Shown here: one piece after another, positions 7,923 through 16,334 of the stretch
Layout: each line of letters starts with the position of its first letter
Numbering within the stretch: position 1 is the stretch's first letter
Assembly: GCA_963749895.1 (NCBI GenBank)
Contig: CAVVOG010000001.1
Span: 1-64,000 of the forward strand
Source of the DNA: AC-51 sp963749895
Lineage (GTDB): Bacteria > Actinomycetota > UBA4738 > HRBIN12
Length of the DNA stretch: 64,000 nt
Direction: 5' to 3'
Notes under the pieces: model-generated
The model's input: the letters and a program-made list of their open reading frames with translations, nothing else
Database searches by the model: none
What the model was told of the DNA's origin: nothing
Position numbers and translations under genes: made by a program

Positions 7923-9479
7923 ATGTCCGTGTCGCACACCCGAGCGCGTGCGGGGGTCGCCGCCTCGGAGCCCGACGCCCTCTCGATCCGCGACGGCCAC
8001 CTGTTCATCGAAGAGCTCGACGCCGCCGACCTCGTCGAGCGGTTCGGGTCGCCGATCTTCGTGTTCTCCGAGACGCAGCTGCGGACGAACCTCCGGCGGA
8101 TCCGGACGGCGTTCGCCGAGGGATGGCCCGACGGACCGGTCGATGTCCTGCCGGCCTTCAAGGCGAACCCGATGCTCGCCACGCGGCACATCCTGTCCGA
8201 GGAGGGGGCCGGCGCGGACATCTACTCGCCCGAGGAGCTCGACGGGGTCCTGCAGACCGGCGTCGACCCCGAGCTCGTCTCGGTGAACGGCGGCGGCAAG
8301 CCCCGCGAGCACCTGCGCCGCTGCATCGACGCGGGCGTCCGGATCACGGTCGAGGACATCCACGAGATCGACCGGATCCAGGAGGTCGCGGCCGAGCTGG
8401 GGACGACCGCGAAGATCCGGTTCCGCGTGAAGTCGATCGTCCCGAACCTGTGGCGTCGGACGGACTTCAGCCAGGCGACCGTCCCGATCGACCTGGGCAT
8501 CCAGGTCTACAAGTCGGGGATCCCCCAGGAGTACCTCGTCGAGATGGGGCGCCGCGCGCTCGCGATGCCCAACGTCGAGCTGGTCGGGATCCACATGCAC
8601 GAGGGGCGCCACCACCCCAGCACCTGGTTCCGCGAGGGGCTGATGGTGCGCTACGGGCGGCTGATCGGCGAGCTCAGCCGCGCGTGGGGCGGGTGGCAGC
8701 CGAAGGAGATCGACATCGGCGGCGGCATCCCGAGCCTGCGCGACCCGATGAACAAGGAGATGCCGCGCTCGGAGTTCGTGCTGACGGCGCTCGCCTACCC
8801 GCTGATGGTGGGCCTGCGCGGGCTCGGAGATCGCGTCTACCACGGCGTGATGGGCAAGGTCCTGCCGATGCTGACGAGCGAGCATGAGCCGAAGGCGCCG
8901 CCGTCGATCGAGGAGTTCGCGCGGGTCATCACGACGACCCTGCGGACCGAACTCCACCGCCAAGGCATCCGGACCGAAGGCGTGCGGCTCCAGGTCGAGC
9001 CCGGCCGCTGGCTCCACGGCAACACGGGGGTCCACCTCACGCGGGTGAAGGTCGTGAAACACCAGACGAAGCCCTACCCCTACGCGTGGGTGCTCACCGA
9101 CACCACGCTGTTCTTCCTGGCCGGCGGGGCCCTCGAGCACAACCGCTACCCGTACCTGGTCGCGAACCGAGCGGACGCGCCGCGGACGCTCTCGGCCGAC
9201 ATCGTCGGGCACTCGTGCTTCGCCGACCTCATCGTCCTCGGCGGCCACGTTCCCGAGTGCGAGGAGGGCGACGTGGTGGCGTTCCTGGAGGCGGGCGCCT
9301 ATCAGGAGTCCTCCGCCTCGAACTTCAACGCCCTCCCGCGCCCGGCCTCCGTCCTGGTCCACGGGGACGCGGCCGAGGTGATCAAGCGGGCCGAGACCGT
9401 CGAGGACGTGTGGGGGCGCGACGCGGTGCCCGACCGCGTCCGGACCCAGCCGCGGACGGCGACCCCGACCACCTCATGA
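7923..9479 (+). CDS. PLP-dependent decarboxylase, alanine-racemase fold (diaminopimelate decarboxylase-like)
   Basis: A 518-residue fold-type III PLP enzyme. Lys80 in AFKANPM is the predicted Schiff-base lysine. VGIHMHEGRHH and IDIGGGIPS (phosphate-binding glycines) follow, and a C-terminal beta domain carries GAYQESSASNFNALPRP, which contributes the substrate pocket. Family members decarboxylate diaminopimelate, ornithine, arginine or related D/L amino acids. At 518 residues it is about 100 longer than typical LysA, with an insertion around residues 275-320, so a substrate other than diaminopimelate is likely. The start at 7923 has GAAGGAGG upstream. It begins an operon: its TGA overlaps the ATG of the small membrane protein. 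Confidence 0.75.
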   Translation: MSVSHTRARAGVAASEPDALSIRDGHLFIEELDAADLVERFGSPIFVFSETQLRTNLRRIRTAFAEGWPDGPVDVLPAFKANPMLATRHILSEEGAGADIYSPEELDGVLQTGVDPELVSVNGGGKPREHLRRCIDAGVRITVEDIHEIDRIQEVAAELGTTAKIRFRVKSIVPNLWRRTDFSQATVPIDLGIQVYKSGIPQEYLVEMGRRALAMPNVELVGIHMHEGRHHPSTWFREGLMVRYGRLIGELSRAWGGWQPKEIDIGGGIPSLRDPMNKEMPRSEFVLTALAYPLMVGLRGLGDRVYHGVMGKVLPMLTSEHEPKAPPSIEEFARVITTTLRTELHRQGIRTEGVRLQVEPGRWLHGNTGVHLTRVKVVKHQTKPYPYAWVLTDTTLFFLAGGALEHNRYPYLVANRADAPRTLSADIVGHSCFADLIVLGGHVPECEEGDVVAFLEAGAYQESSASNFNALPRPASVLVHGDAAEVIKRAETVEDVWGRDAVPDRVRTQPRTATPTTS

Positions 9480-9868
9480 CCGACGATGCCGGCATCTGGG
9501 TCGTCGCGGTGTTGCAGGTGATCGCCGCCGTCGCGATCGCGGCGTTCTGGCTCACCTGGCCGAAGGAACCCCACGACGAAGACTGGCTCCCGCCTGGCTA
9601 CGTCCAGCACGAGGAGGTCTTCCTGTACTCGGACACGGTCCTCGCGCTCGTGCTCCTGGCGTCGGCCGTGCTCCTGGTCCTCGAGGAGCCGCTCGGGGCG
9701 TCCCTCGCGCTCGTCGCGGCCGGGGGGCTGACCTTCCTCGGGGTGATCGACCTCGCGTACTTCGCCAGGCACGGGATGTTCAGGGCTGAGCGAGGAGGGC
9801 CGATGAACGCCGGGATCGTCGTCGGCGTGCTGCTCCTGGCCGCGATCCTCGTCGTGAGGTTCGCCTGA
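9476..9868 (+). CDS. Small membrane protein of the decarboxylase operon
   Basis: A 130-residue hydrophobic protein with about four predicted membrane segments: residues 5-27 (IWVVAVLQVIAAVAIAAFW), two between about 57 and 95, and one at 110-129. No family was recognised. Its ATG overlaps the TGA of the decarboxylase (ATGA), and the SDR gene starts 1 nt after its own stop, so translational coupling across all three genes is likely. A role in transport or membrane anchoring for the pathway is only a guess from position. Confidence 0.65.
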   Translation: MTDDAGIWVVAVLQVIAAVAIAAFWLTWPKEPHDEDWLPPGYVQHEEVFLYSDTVLALVLLASAVLLVLEEPLGASLALVAAGGLTFLGVIDLAYFARHGMFRAERGGPMNAGIVVGVLLLAAILVVRFA

Positions 9869-9869
9869 G

Positions 9870-10739
9870 ATGGGGCGCGTCCCGGACCTGCGCGATCGGC
9901 ACGTGATCGTCACCGGCGGTTCGAGCGGGATCGGCCTCGCGCTCGTGCGCCGGATCGTGGGGCTGGGCGCGAGGGTCTCCATCGTCGCCCTCGACGACGC
10001 CGACATGGCACGGCTGCGCGACGAGCCGCTCGACGGTTCCCACCGGGTCCACCTCGCGCCTGCCGACGTCGCCGACCGCGGACAGGTCGCCGCCGCGGTG
10101 GCGTCCGCGATCGGCGCGCACGGAGCGCCGGACGTCCTGGTCACGTGCGCAGGCGTCGTCCACCCCGGATACGTCGAGGACCTCGCCGACGGCGTGTTCG
10201 AACGTGACATGGCGATCGATTACTTCGGCACGCTGTGGACGATCCGCGCGGTCCTCCCGTCGATGCTCGAGCGGCGCCGCGGGACGATCGTGTGCATCTC
10301 GTCGTTCGCGGGGCTGATCGGCGTGTTCGGGATGAGCGCCTACGGCCCGCCGAAGTACGCGGTCCGCGGCCTCTGCGAGACCCTGCGGACGGAGCTGAAA
10401 CCCCGCGGGATCCACGTCGCGAGCGTGTACCCGACCGACGTGGACACCCCCGGGTTCGCCGCCGAGCTCCCCCAACACCCGCCGGAGCAAGACGCGATGC
10501 AGGGCAAGGTCCGTCCGATCGGTCCCGAAGTCGTGGTCGACGCGATCCTCGACGGCATCGCCCGGAAGCGGAAGCGGATCTACCCGGGTGGATGGAACTG
10601 GTTCCTCGCGCGTCTCGCGAACGCCGCACCGTGGATCGGCGACGCGATCGTCGACCGGGCCGTGGCGAAGGCCGCCACGCGCGGGTTCCCGACATCGGGC
10701 GACGGCTCCGTCACGCGGACCGGTGATCCGGCGGCGTAA
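9870..10739 (+). CDS. Short-chain dehydrogenase, 3-ketodihydrosphingosine reductase-like
   Basis: A 289-residue SDR with the cofactor motif VTGGSSGIG (residues about 14-22), NAG-like VTCAGV, a catalytic Ser in CISSF and YGPPK as the Y-x3-K motif. The opening RHVIVTGGSSGIG and the motif VYPTDVDTPGF resemble 3-ketodihydrosphingosine reductases, which reduce long-chain 3-keto bases with NADPH. A C-terminal extension with an amphipathic stretch (NWFLARLANAAPWIG) could touch the membrane. The preceding PLP enzyme belongs to a different fold from serine palmitoyltransferase, so a sphingolipid role is not supported by context and the true substrate is open. Confidence 0.7.
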   Translation: MGRVPDLRDRHVIVTGGSSGIGLALVRRIVGLGARVSIVALDDADMARLRDEPLDGSHRVHLAPADVADRGQVAAAVASAIGAHGAPDVLVTCAGVVHPGYVEDLADGVFERDMAIDYFGTLWTIRAVLPSMLERRRGTIVCISSFAGLIGVFGMSAYGPPKYAVRGLCETLRTELKPRGIHVASVYPTDVDTPGFAAELPQHPPEQDAMQGKVRPIGPEVVVDAILDGIARKRKRIYPGGWNWFLARLANAAPWIGDAIVDRAVAKAATRGFPTSGDGSVTRTGDPAA

Positions 10740-10762
10740 GGGTTCCGTAACACCGCACCCTC

Positions 10763-10768
10763 TACGGT
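10763..10768 (+). promoter_or_regulatory. Predicted -10 element (TACGGT), leaderless methyltransferase transcript
   Basis: TACGGT ends 6 nt before the ATG at 10775, so transcription would start at the start codon. No ribosome binding site is present, which fits. Confidence 0.5.
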
Positions 10769-10774
10769 GCGCGC

Positions 10775-11392
10775 ATGCTGACGGCGACCGATCTGCGGGA
10801 TCGCGCGCCCGCCGTCCTCCGGTCCGCCTGCGGGCGGACGATCACGCTCGACGTCGCGCGCTGGGTGGACGAGGTGGATCCCGAGGACGAGGGCGTGCTC
10901 GACCACGCGATCGGACCCGTCCTCGACGTGGGGTGCGGGCCCGGCCGGATGGTCTCCGCCCTGCATCGCCGAGGGATCGCCGCGCTCGGGATCGACATCC
11001 ACCGGGAGGCGGTCGACGCGGCCATGGCGCGAGGCGCCAGGGTGCGCCTTGCCGACGTGTTCGGACGGATCCCCGACGAGGGCCGGTGGGCGACGGCACT
11101 CCTGCTCGACGGCAACATCGGCATCGGTGGGGACCCAGCGGCGCTGCTCGGACGACTGGGACAGGTGGTGCGACAGCGAGGGCGGCTCCTCGTCGAGGTG
11201 GGGCCGCCGGGCGGAACGACCGCGAGGCTGATGGTCCGTGCCGAGGTGGGCGACGAGTTCCGCACCGACTGGTTCCCGTGGGCGATCGTCGCCGCCGACG
11301 CGCTCGCGGGACTGACGTCCGGCTCATGCTTCGACGTGCGCGACACCTGGGAGGGAGGCGGGCGATGGTTCGCGTCGCTCGACGCACGGTGA
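10775..11392 (+). CDS. Class I SAM-dependent methyltransferase
   Basis: A 205-residue protein with the SAM-binding motif VLDVGCGPGRM (about residues 48-58), an acidic ribose-binding residue in LGIDIHREAV, and a later LLVEVGPPGG. These are the core motifs of class I methyltransferases; the methyl acceptor is unknown. The last 28 bp overlap the start of the molybdopterin oxidoreductase gene, whose ribosome binding site lies inside this gene, so the two are probably translationally linked. Confidence 0.8.
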   Translation: MLTATDLRDRAPAVLRSACGRTITLDVARWVDEVDPEDEGVLDHAIGPVLDVGCGPGRMVSALHRRGIAALGIDIHREAVDAAMARGARVRLADVFGRIPDEGRWATALLLDGNIGIGGDPAALLGRLGQVVRQRGRLLVEVGPPGGTTARLMVRAEVGDEFRTDWFPWAIVAADALAGLTSGSCFDVRDTWEGGGRWFASLDAR

Positions 11393-12531
11393 AGCGGCCG
11401 GGGGGTCCCTTCGCTCCTGACGCCTTCCGCAGCCCGCTTCACGACGTGCGGACGGCGTCATGGCTCGGCGTCGCGCTCGGGGTCACGTTCGGCGTCTGCT
11501 TCCTGACCGGGATGATCTCCCACCTGATCCAGGACCCGCCCTCCTGGTTCGGATGGCCGTCGCGACCCGCGGGCTGGTACCGGCTCACCCAGGGCGTCCA
11601 CGTGGCGACGGGGATCGCGTCGATCCCGCTGCTGCTGGCGAAGCTCTGGACCGTCTACCCACGGTTATGGGTGTGGCCCCCGGTCCGCGACGTGGCCCAC
11701 GCGATCGAGCGGATCGCGCTGGTCCCGTTGGTGGGCGGGTCGCTGTTCCTCCTGTTCTCGGGGGTCGCGAACATCACGCGTTGGCAACCCTGGACGTTCT
11801 CGTTCCCCCGCGCCCACTTCACCGCCGCGTGGATCGCGATCGGGGGGCTCATCGTCCACGTGGGAGCGAAGGCGGGCACGGCGTACGCGTCGCTCCGCCG
11901 ACCGGAACCCACGTCTCCGAGAGCCGACGCGGGCCTCTCGCGTCGCGGGTTCCTCGCCTGGGTCGGCGCGATGGCGGGCGGCATCACCCTCCTCACGATC
12001 GGGCAGACGGTCCGGCCGCTGGCGAGCGTCTCGCTCCTCGCGCCCCGGGACCCTCGCGTCGGACCCCAGGGGTTCCCGGTGAACAAGACGGCCGAGAAGG
12101 CGGGGGTGGTCGCAGCCGCCACCGACCCCGCGTACCGCCTGCTCGTGACGGGCGACGTCGAACGGGAGCTCTCCTTGAGCCTGAGCGACCTCCTGGGCCG
12201 GCCGCTGCGGACCGCTCGGTTGCCGATCGCGTGCGTCGACGGATGGAGCGCGGACGTGGCCTGGACCGGCGTGCCGGTGGCCGAGCTGCTCGCCGAGGCC
12301 GGCGCGTCGCTCGAAGCCGAGGTCCTCGTCGAGTCGCTCCAGGCACAGGGCAAGCCGTTCGCGAGCGCGGTCCTGAACCCCTCGCACGCGACCGATCCCG
12401 ACACCTTGCTGGCGCTGCGGATCGGCGACGAGCCGCTCCACATCGACCACGGGTTCCCGGCGCGCTTGATCTCGCCGAACAACCCCGGCGTGATGCAGAC
12501 GAAGTGGGTCGCACGGCTGGTGGTCCGATGA
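11365..12531 (+). CDS. Membrane-anchored molybdopterin oxidoreductase (cytochrome b-like domain fused to sulfite-oxidase-type domain)
   Basis: A 388-residue fusion. Residues about 20-180 hold four or five membrane helices with His in YRLTQGVHVATG and in FPRAHFTAAWIAIGGLIVH, candidates for haem b ligands as in b561/MsrQ-like subunits. SRRGFLAWVGAM (from residue 192) is a twin-arginine-like motif before another hydrophobic stretch. Residues about 225-388 form an Oxidored_molyb domain with Cys290 in IACVDGW as the predicted Mo ligand. The layout resembles MsrPQ/YedYZ joined in one chain, where electrons pass from the membrane to the Mo site. The internal Tat motif suggests Sec insertion of the first helices and Tat export of the Mo domain. 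The start at 11365 has GGGAGGCGG upstream. Confidence 0.75.
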   Translation: MVRVARRTVKRPGGPFAPDAFRSPLHDVRTASWLGVALGVTFGVCFLTGMISHLIQDPPSWFGWPSRPAGWYRLTQGVHVATGIASIPLLLAKLWTVYPRLWVWPPVRDVAHAIERIALVPLVGGSLFLLFSGVANITRWQPWTFSFPRAHFTAAWIAIGGLIVHVGAKAGTAYASLRRPEPTSPRADAGLSRRGFLAWVGAMAGGITLLTIGQTVRPLASVSLLAPRDPRVGPQGFPVNKTAEKAGVVAAATDPAYRLLVTGDVERELSLSLSDLLGRPLRTARLPIACVDGWSADVAWTGVPVAELLAEAGASLEAEVLVESLQAQGKPFASAVLNPSHATDPDTLLALRIGDEPLHIDHGFPARLISPNNPGVMQTKWVARLVVR

Positions 12532-12959
12532 GCCAGGGCGAGCGAACGGGTCTGCACGGGCCGGGGTTCTGGCTAGCGGTCGTGGTCGGGTCGGCCGCGA
12601 TCGGGGTAGGGGTCTGGACGGCGTTCGCGCGCGCCGGAGCCGTGCACCCGGTCGAGTTCGCGGCGTACGTGCTCGGCGCCGTGGTGCTTCACGACGTCGT
12701 GCTCGCCCCGCTCACGCTCGCGATCGGCGCCCTCGTCGTCCGGCGCGCCCCCCGCGCGGCTCGGGCGGTGGGTGCCGGTGCGCTCGCGGCCACCGCCCTG
12801 CTGACGGTGTTCGCCCTCCCGGTCGTCTTCCGCTGGGGGGCGCAACCGGACAACCCAAGCATGCTGCCGCGCGACGGAGCCCTGGGGCTCCTCGTGAGCC
12901 TCGCCGTGGTCTGGACGGTCGCCGCGCTGATCTGGCTCCGCCGGACGAGGGGAGGCTGA
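12528..12959 (+). CDS. Four-helix membrane protein
   Basis: A 143-residue hydrophobic protein with about four membrane segments (about residues 12-32, 42-65, 77-98 and 115-138). The ATG overlaps the TGA of the molybdopterin oxidoreductase (ATGA), so it is probably coexpressed and may be a partner subunit. No conserved haem or metal motif was seen and no family was recognised. Confidence 0.6.
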   Translation: MSQGERTGLHGPGFWLAVVVGSAAIGVGVWTAFARAGAVHPVEFAAYVLGAVVLHDVVLAPLTLAIGALVVRRAPRAARAVGAGALAATALLTVFALPVVFRWGAQPDNPSMLPRDGALGLLVSLAVVWTVAALIWLRRTRGG

Positions 12960-13007
12960 GGTGCCGGAGGTCGTCCTTCCCCTGCCGAACGAGACCGCAG
13001 GCGATCC

Positions 13008-15392
13008 CTACACGCCGGCCAGCTCGGCGTCCTTCGTCGCGATCAGCCCGAGGTAGCCGAGGATCCCCTTCGCGGCGCGCCGGCCGGCGCCCATCGCCAG
13101 GATCACCGTGGCCGAGCCGGTCACGATGTCGCCGCCCGCGAACACCCCGGGCACCGACGTCATCTGCGTGTCGTCGTCGACGTCGATGTAGCCGCGGGAG
13201 TTCACGACCAGGCCCTCGGTGGTCTGGGCGATCACCGGGTTCGCGCTCGTGCCGAGCGCGGGGATCACCATGTCGACGTCCAGCACGTGCTCGGTGCCGG
13301 CGACCGCGATCGGCGCGGCGCGACCCGACTCGTCGGGCTCGCCCAGTTCCATGTCGATCACCTCGAGGCCCGTCACCCAGCCGTCGTCGTTGCCCAGGAC
13401 GCGGGTCGGGTTCGTGAGCCACAGGCACTCGACGCCTTCCTGGATCGCGTGGTGCAGCTCCTCCGCGCGGGCGGGCGACTCCTTCACGGTGCGCCGGTAC
13501 ACGAGGTACACCTTCTCGGCGCCCATCCGCAGGGCGACGCGGCACGCGTCCATCGCGGTGTTGCCCGCACCGACGACCGCGACCCGCCTACCCATGCCGA
13601 CGGGGGTGTCGTACAGCGGCTGACGGAACCCCTGCATCAGGTTGATCCGCGTCAGGAACTCGTTGGCCGACACGACGCCGTTGAAGGCCTCGCCGGGGAT
13701 GCCCATGAACTTCGGGCTCCCCGCGCCGGTGCCCACGAACACGGCGTCGTAGCCCATCTCGCTGACCAGCTGCGGGATCGTGAAGACCTTCCCGATGATG
13801 TGGTCCAGCACGAACTTCACGCCGATCGCCTCGAGCCCTTCGATCTCGATGTCGATCGTGTCGTTCGGCAGACGGAACTCGGGGATCCCGTACTTCAGGA
13901 CGCCGCCCGCCACGTGGAGCGCCTCGTAGACCGTGACGTCCACGCCGGCGCGCGCGAGGTCGCCGGCGCACGCGAGCCCCGCGGGACCGGACCCGACGAT
14001 CGCGACCTTCTTGCCGGTCGGCGTGACGTCGGGCGGTGTGTCCCAGCCGCGACCGGCCGCGAAGTCGGCGACGAACCGCTCGAGGCGACCGATCGCCACC
14101 GGTTCGCGCTTCTTGCCGACCACGCAGGTCTTCTCGCACTGGATCTCCTGCGGGCACACGCGCCCGCACACCGCCGGGAGCGCGTTCGACGACTTGAGGA
14201 TGTGGTACGAGGCCTCCATGTCCTTGCGCTGCAAGGCTCCGACGAATCCGGGGATGTCGATCTGCACCGGGCACCCCTCGATGCACTTCGGTTTCTTGCA
14301 CTGGATGCAGCGATCGGCCTCCATCAGCGCGGACTCCAGCCCGTAGCCGAGCGTGACCTCGTCGAAGTTGCACACGCGCTCCTCGGGCATCTGCTCCGCC
14401 ATGGGGGTCCGCGTGGGCGCGACCTCGCTGGCCTTGCGCGCCGGACGATCGGGCGCCACGGGCGGGTCGGCGTTCGGGACCGGCACGTCGAGCAGGTGGA
14501 ACGCGCGGGTGCGCGCCGCGAGCTTCGACGGGTCCTCGCCGCCGGGGCCGAGCTCGCGCAGACGCTCGCGCTCGACCTCGTAGCGGGCCATGCACTCCTT
14601 CTCTTCGTACTCGAACCGGCGCATCCGCAGGGACAGCTCGTCGAAGTCCACGCCGAGCCCGTCGAAGTCGGGGCCGTCGACGCAGGCGAACCGCATCTTC
14701 CCGTTCACCGTGACGCGGCACGAGCCGCACATCCCGGTCCCGTCGACCATGATCGAGTTCAGGCTGACGACGGTGGGGATGCCGTACGGACGCGTGACCT
14801 CGGCGCAGGCCTTCATCATCGGCAGCGGGCCGATCGCGATGACCTCGTCGATGCCCGGCCCCTCGTCGATCACCTGCTGGAGCACCGCCGTGACGAAGCC
14901 CTTCACGCCGTACGAGCCGTCGTCGGTGGCGACCCGGAGGTCGTCGGAGTAGCGAGCGAACCTGTCCTCCCAGAACACGAGGTCCTTGGTGCGGAACCCG
15001 ATGATCGAGGTGGTCCCGGACCCGAGCTCCTTGTGTCGCCGCAGCTGCGGGAAGACCGGCGCGACGCCGAGGCCGCCCCCGACCACCACGACGCGGCCCT
15101 TCGGCTCGATCGCCGATGCCAGCCCCAACGGACCGATGAAGTCCTGGAGGTACTGACCTTTGCGGAGCTCCATCATCTGGAAGGTCGTCTTGCCGACCGC
15201 CTGCACCACGATCGTCACGGTCCCCTTCTCGCGGTCGTAGTCGGCGACGGTGAGCGGGATCCGCTCTCCGGTCTCATCGATCCGGACCATCACGAAGTGG
15301 CCGGGCTCGGAGGCGCGCGCCACGTCGGGCGCGAGGATCTCCATCAGGTAGGTGGTCGGGCCGAACTGCTCTCGTTCGACGATCTCGTACAT
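13008..15392 (-). CDS. Single-chain NfnA/NfnB-like NAD(P)H:ferredoxin oxidoreductase / glutamate-synthase small-subunit-type fusion
   Basis: A 794-residue fusion. The first part (about 1-285) is a ferredoxin-reductase-like FAD/NAD domain ending in a DHOD-B-type [2Fe-2S] segment, MCGSCRVTVNGKMRFAC. The second part starts with a Fer4_20 domain (CIQCKKPKCIEGCP and CGRVCPQEIQCEKTC, two [4Fe-4S] sites), then an FAD motif KKVAIVGSGPAGL and an NADPH motif RVAVVGAGNTAMD. NfnAB carries out electron-bifurcating transhydrogenation between NADH, NADPH and ferredoxin; SudAB-type relatives and glutamate synthase small subunits share the parts. No glutamate synthase large subunit gene is nearby, which favours the Nfn/Sud role. 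I chose the ATG at 15392 because the domain begins at once with MYEIVEREQF. Confidence 0.8.
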   Translation of the reverse strand: MYEIVEREQFGPTTYLMEILAPDVARASEPGHFVMVRIDETGERIPLTVADYDREKGTVTIVVQAVGKTTFQMMELRKGQYLQDFIGPLGLASAIEPKGRVVVVGGGLGVAPVFPQLRRHKELGSGTTSIIGFRTKDLVFWEDRFARYSDDLRVATDDGSYGVKGFVTAVLQQVIDEGPGIDEVIAIGPLPMMKACAEVTRPYGIPTVVSLNSIMVDGTGMCGSCRVTVNGKMRFACVDGPDFDGLGVDFDELSLRMRRFEYEEKECMARYEVERERLRELGPGGEDPSKLAARTRAFHLLDVPVPNADPPVAPDRPARKASEVAPTRTPMAEQMPEERVCNFDEVTLGYGLESALMEADRCIQCKKPKCIEGCPVQIDIPGFVGALQRKDMEASYHILKSSNALPAVCGRVCPQEIQCEKTCVVGKKREPVAIGRLERFVADFAAGRGWDTPPDVTPTGKKVAIVGSGPAGLACAGDLARAGVDVTVYEALHVAGGVLKYGIPEFRLPNDTIDIEIEGLEAIGVKFVLDHIIGKVFTIPQLVSEMGYDAVFVGTGAGSPKFMGIPGEAFNGVVSANEFLTRINLMQGFRQPLYDTPVGMGRRVAVVGAGNTAMDACRVALRMGAEKVYLVYRRTVKESPARAEELHHAIQEGVECLWLTNPTRVLGNDDGWVTGLEVIDMELGEPDESGRAAPIAVAGTEHVLDVDMVIPALGTSANPVIAQTTEGLVVNSRGYIDVDDDTQMTSVPGVFAGGDIVTGSATVILAMGAGRRAAKGILGYLGLIATKDAELAGV

Positions 15393-15621
15393 GGCGGCTG
15401 TTCCTCGGATCCTCGGTCGGTGGATACCTGCCATGCTCCGGGAGCCCCCGACGGACCATTCACGACCAACGACCTGCGGAAACAGGGCCGGGTGCCCCAT
15501 GGCTCCGCGGGCGGAGCGGAGGGCATCTCCCCGCGTGGTACGGTCGATACCTCGGGCGACACCCGAGAGCGATCTCGCGCCGTCGCCCGCAGGCGTGCGC
15601 AGGAACCCGAGGAGGTCCCCC

Positions 15622-15834
15622 ATGCCCGAGAGCTACGGGAAACGTCAGCGAAAGACGGCGAAGGCCAACAAAGCCGCGGCCCGTGAGGAGCGTCGTGTCG
15701 CGCGCGCCCAGCGCAACGCCGATCGCGCAGCCGGGCTGATCGAGGCCGGCACCCCGATCCAGGCAGCGGAGCCGGCCGCCCTCGGGCTCGACGGCGAGCT
15801 CGAGGAGCGAACCCCGGAAGACGCCGAGACCTGA
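15622..15834 (+). CDS. Small basic conserved hypothetical protein (MPESYGKRQR type)
   Basis: A 70-residue protein with an N-terminal half rich in Lys, Arg and Ala (MPESYGKRQRKTAKANKAA, then EERRVARAQRNADRAAG), predicted to be one long basic helix, and an acidic tail. I recall similar short proteins in many actinobacteria, always without known function; RNA or ribosome association is a guess from charge. GAGGAGG lies 8 nt before the ATG. A TACGGT element at 15539-15544 could be its -10 box, giving a leader of about 70 nt. The gene ends before a perfect hairpin shared with the convergent cold shock gene. Confidence 0.7.
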   Translation: MPESYGKRQRKTAKANKAAAREERRVARAQRNADRAAGLIEAGTPIQAAEPAALGLDGELEERTPEDAET

Positions 15835-15870
15835 TCCACCCGCGCGCCGACATCGAGCGCCGACATGCGG

Positions 15871-15896
15871 AAGGGGAGGCCCGGAGGCCTCCCCTT
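15871..15896. terminator. Bidirectional hairpin terminator
   Basis: Arms AAGGGGAGGCC (15871-15881) and GGCCTCCCCTT (15886-15896) form a perfect 11-bp stem with a 4-nt loop between the convergent ends of the basic-protein gene and the cold shock gene. U-tracts are very short on either strand. Confidence 0.7.
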
Positions 15897-15917
15897 CTCA
15901 CGTGATGGTGCGGAACG

Positions 15918-16121
15918 TCAGCCTGGCTGGACGTTCGTGGCCTGCGGGCCCTTCTGGCCCTGCGTGACCTCGTAGGACACCTTCTGCCCCTCGTCGAGGT
16001 TCCGGTACCCGTCACCCACGATCGCGCTGAAGTGCACGAACACATCTGCGCTGCCGTCGTCGGGCGTGATGAAGCCGTAGCCCTTCTCGGAGCTGAACCA
16101 CTTCACGGTGCCTGTTGCCAT
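15918..16121 (-). CDS. csp: Cold shock protein (CspA family)
   Basis: A 67-residue single CSD domain. It contains both RNA-binding motifs, KGYGFITPD (RNP1) and VFVHFSAI (RNP2), and starts MATGTVKWF, the family signature. It binds single-stranded RNA/DNA in the cytoplasm and melts secondary structure. GGAGGGGA precedes the ATG. The likely promoter lies about 115 nt upstream, leaving a leader of about 107 nt, as is usual for cold shock genes with structured 5' regions. Confidence 0.95.
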   Translation of the reverse strand: MATGTVKWFSSEKGYGFITPDDGSADVFVHFSAIVGDGYRNLDEGQKVSYEVTQGQKGPQATNVQPG

Positions 16122-16236
16122 ACTGCGATCCCCTCCTTCCTTCGCCGTCGGGGCCTAGGAGCTGCCCGTCGGGCACCGGCTGGCGCCGGGAGGGAACCGC
16201 TCTTGGACGAACCACGATCCGTTGCCCTCAGCGCAT

Positions 16237-16242
16237 AGCCTA
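16237..16242 (-). promoter_or_regulatory. Predicted -10 element (TAGGCT) of csp
   Basis: TAGGCT on the minus strand; transcription from here would give a leader of about 107 nt, typical of cold shock genes. Confidence 0.4.
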
Positions 16243-16334
16243 CCCGTCTCGACGCCCGCATCGCATCCCCTGCCCACGGCGATCGGGCCAACGGCAGGGG
16301 AACATCTCGCGATCGATCCGCGTTGGTGCCTCGG

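Noticed and set aside
9870..10739. Sphingolipid synthesis gene assignment
   Set aside because: Only the SDR resembles KDSR; no serine palmitoyltransferase or ceramide gene is in the window, so the pathway name was not applied.
13008..15392. gltD (glutamate synthase small subunit) symbol
   Set aside because: The C-terminal half matches, but the fused FNR-like [2Fe-2S] module and lack of gltB nearby make NfnAB/SudAB-type more likely.
13287..15686. 799-codon open frame on the plus strand
   Set aside because: Antisense to the NfnAB-like gene, rich in Arg, His and Asp, no motif; a GC-content shadow.
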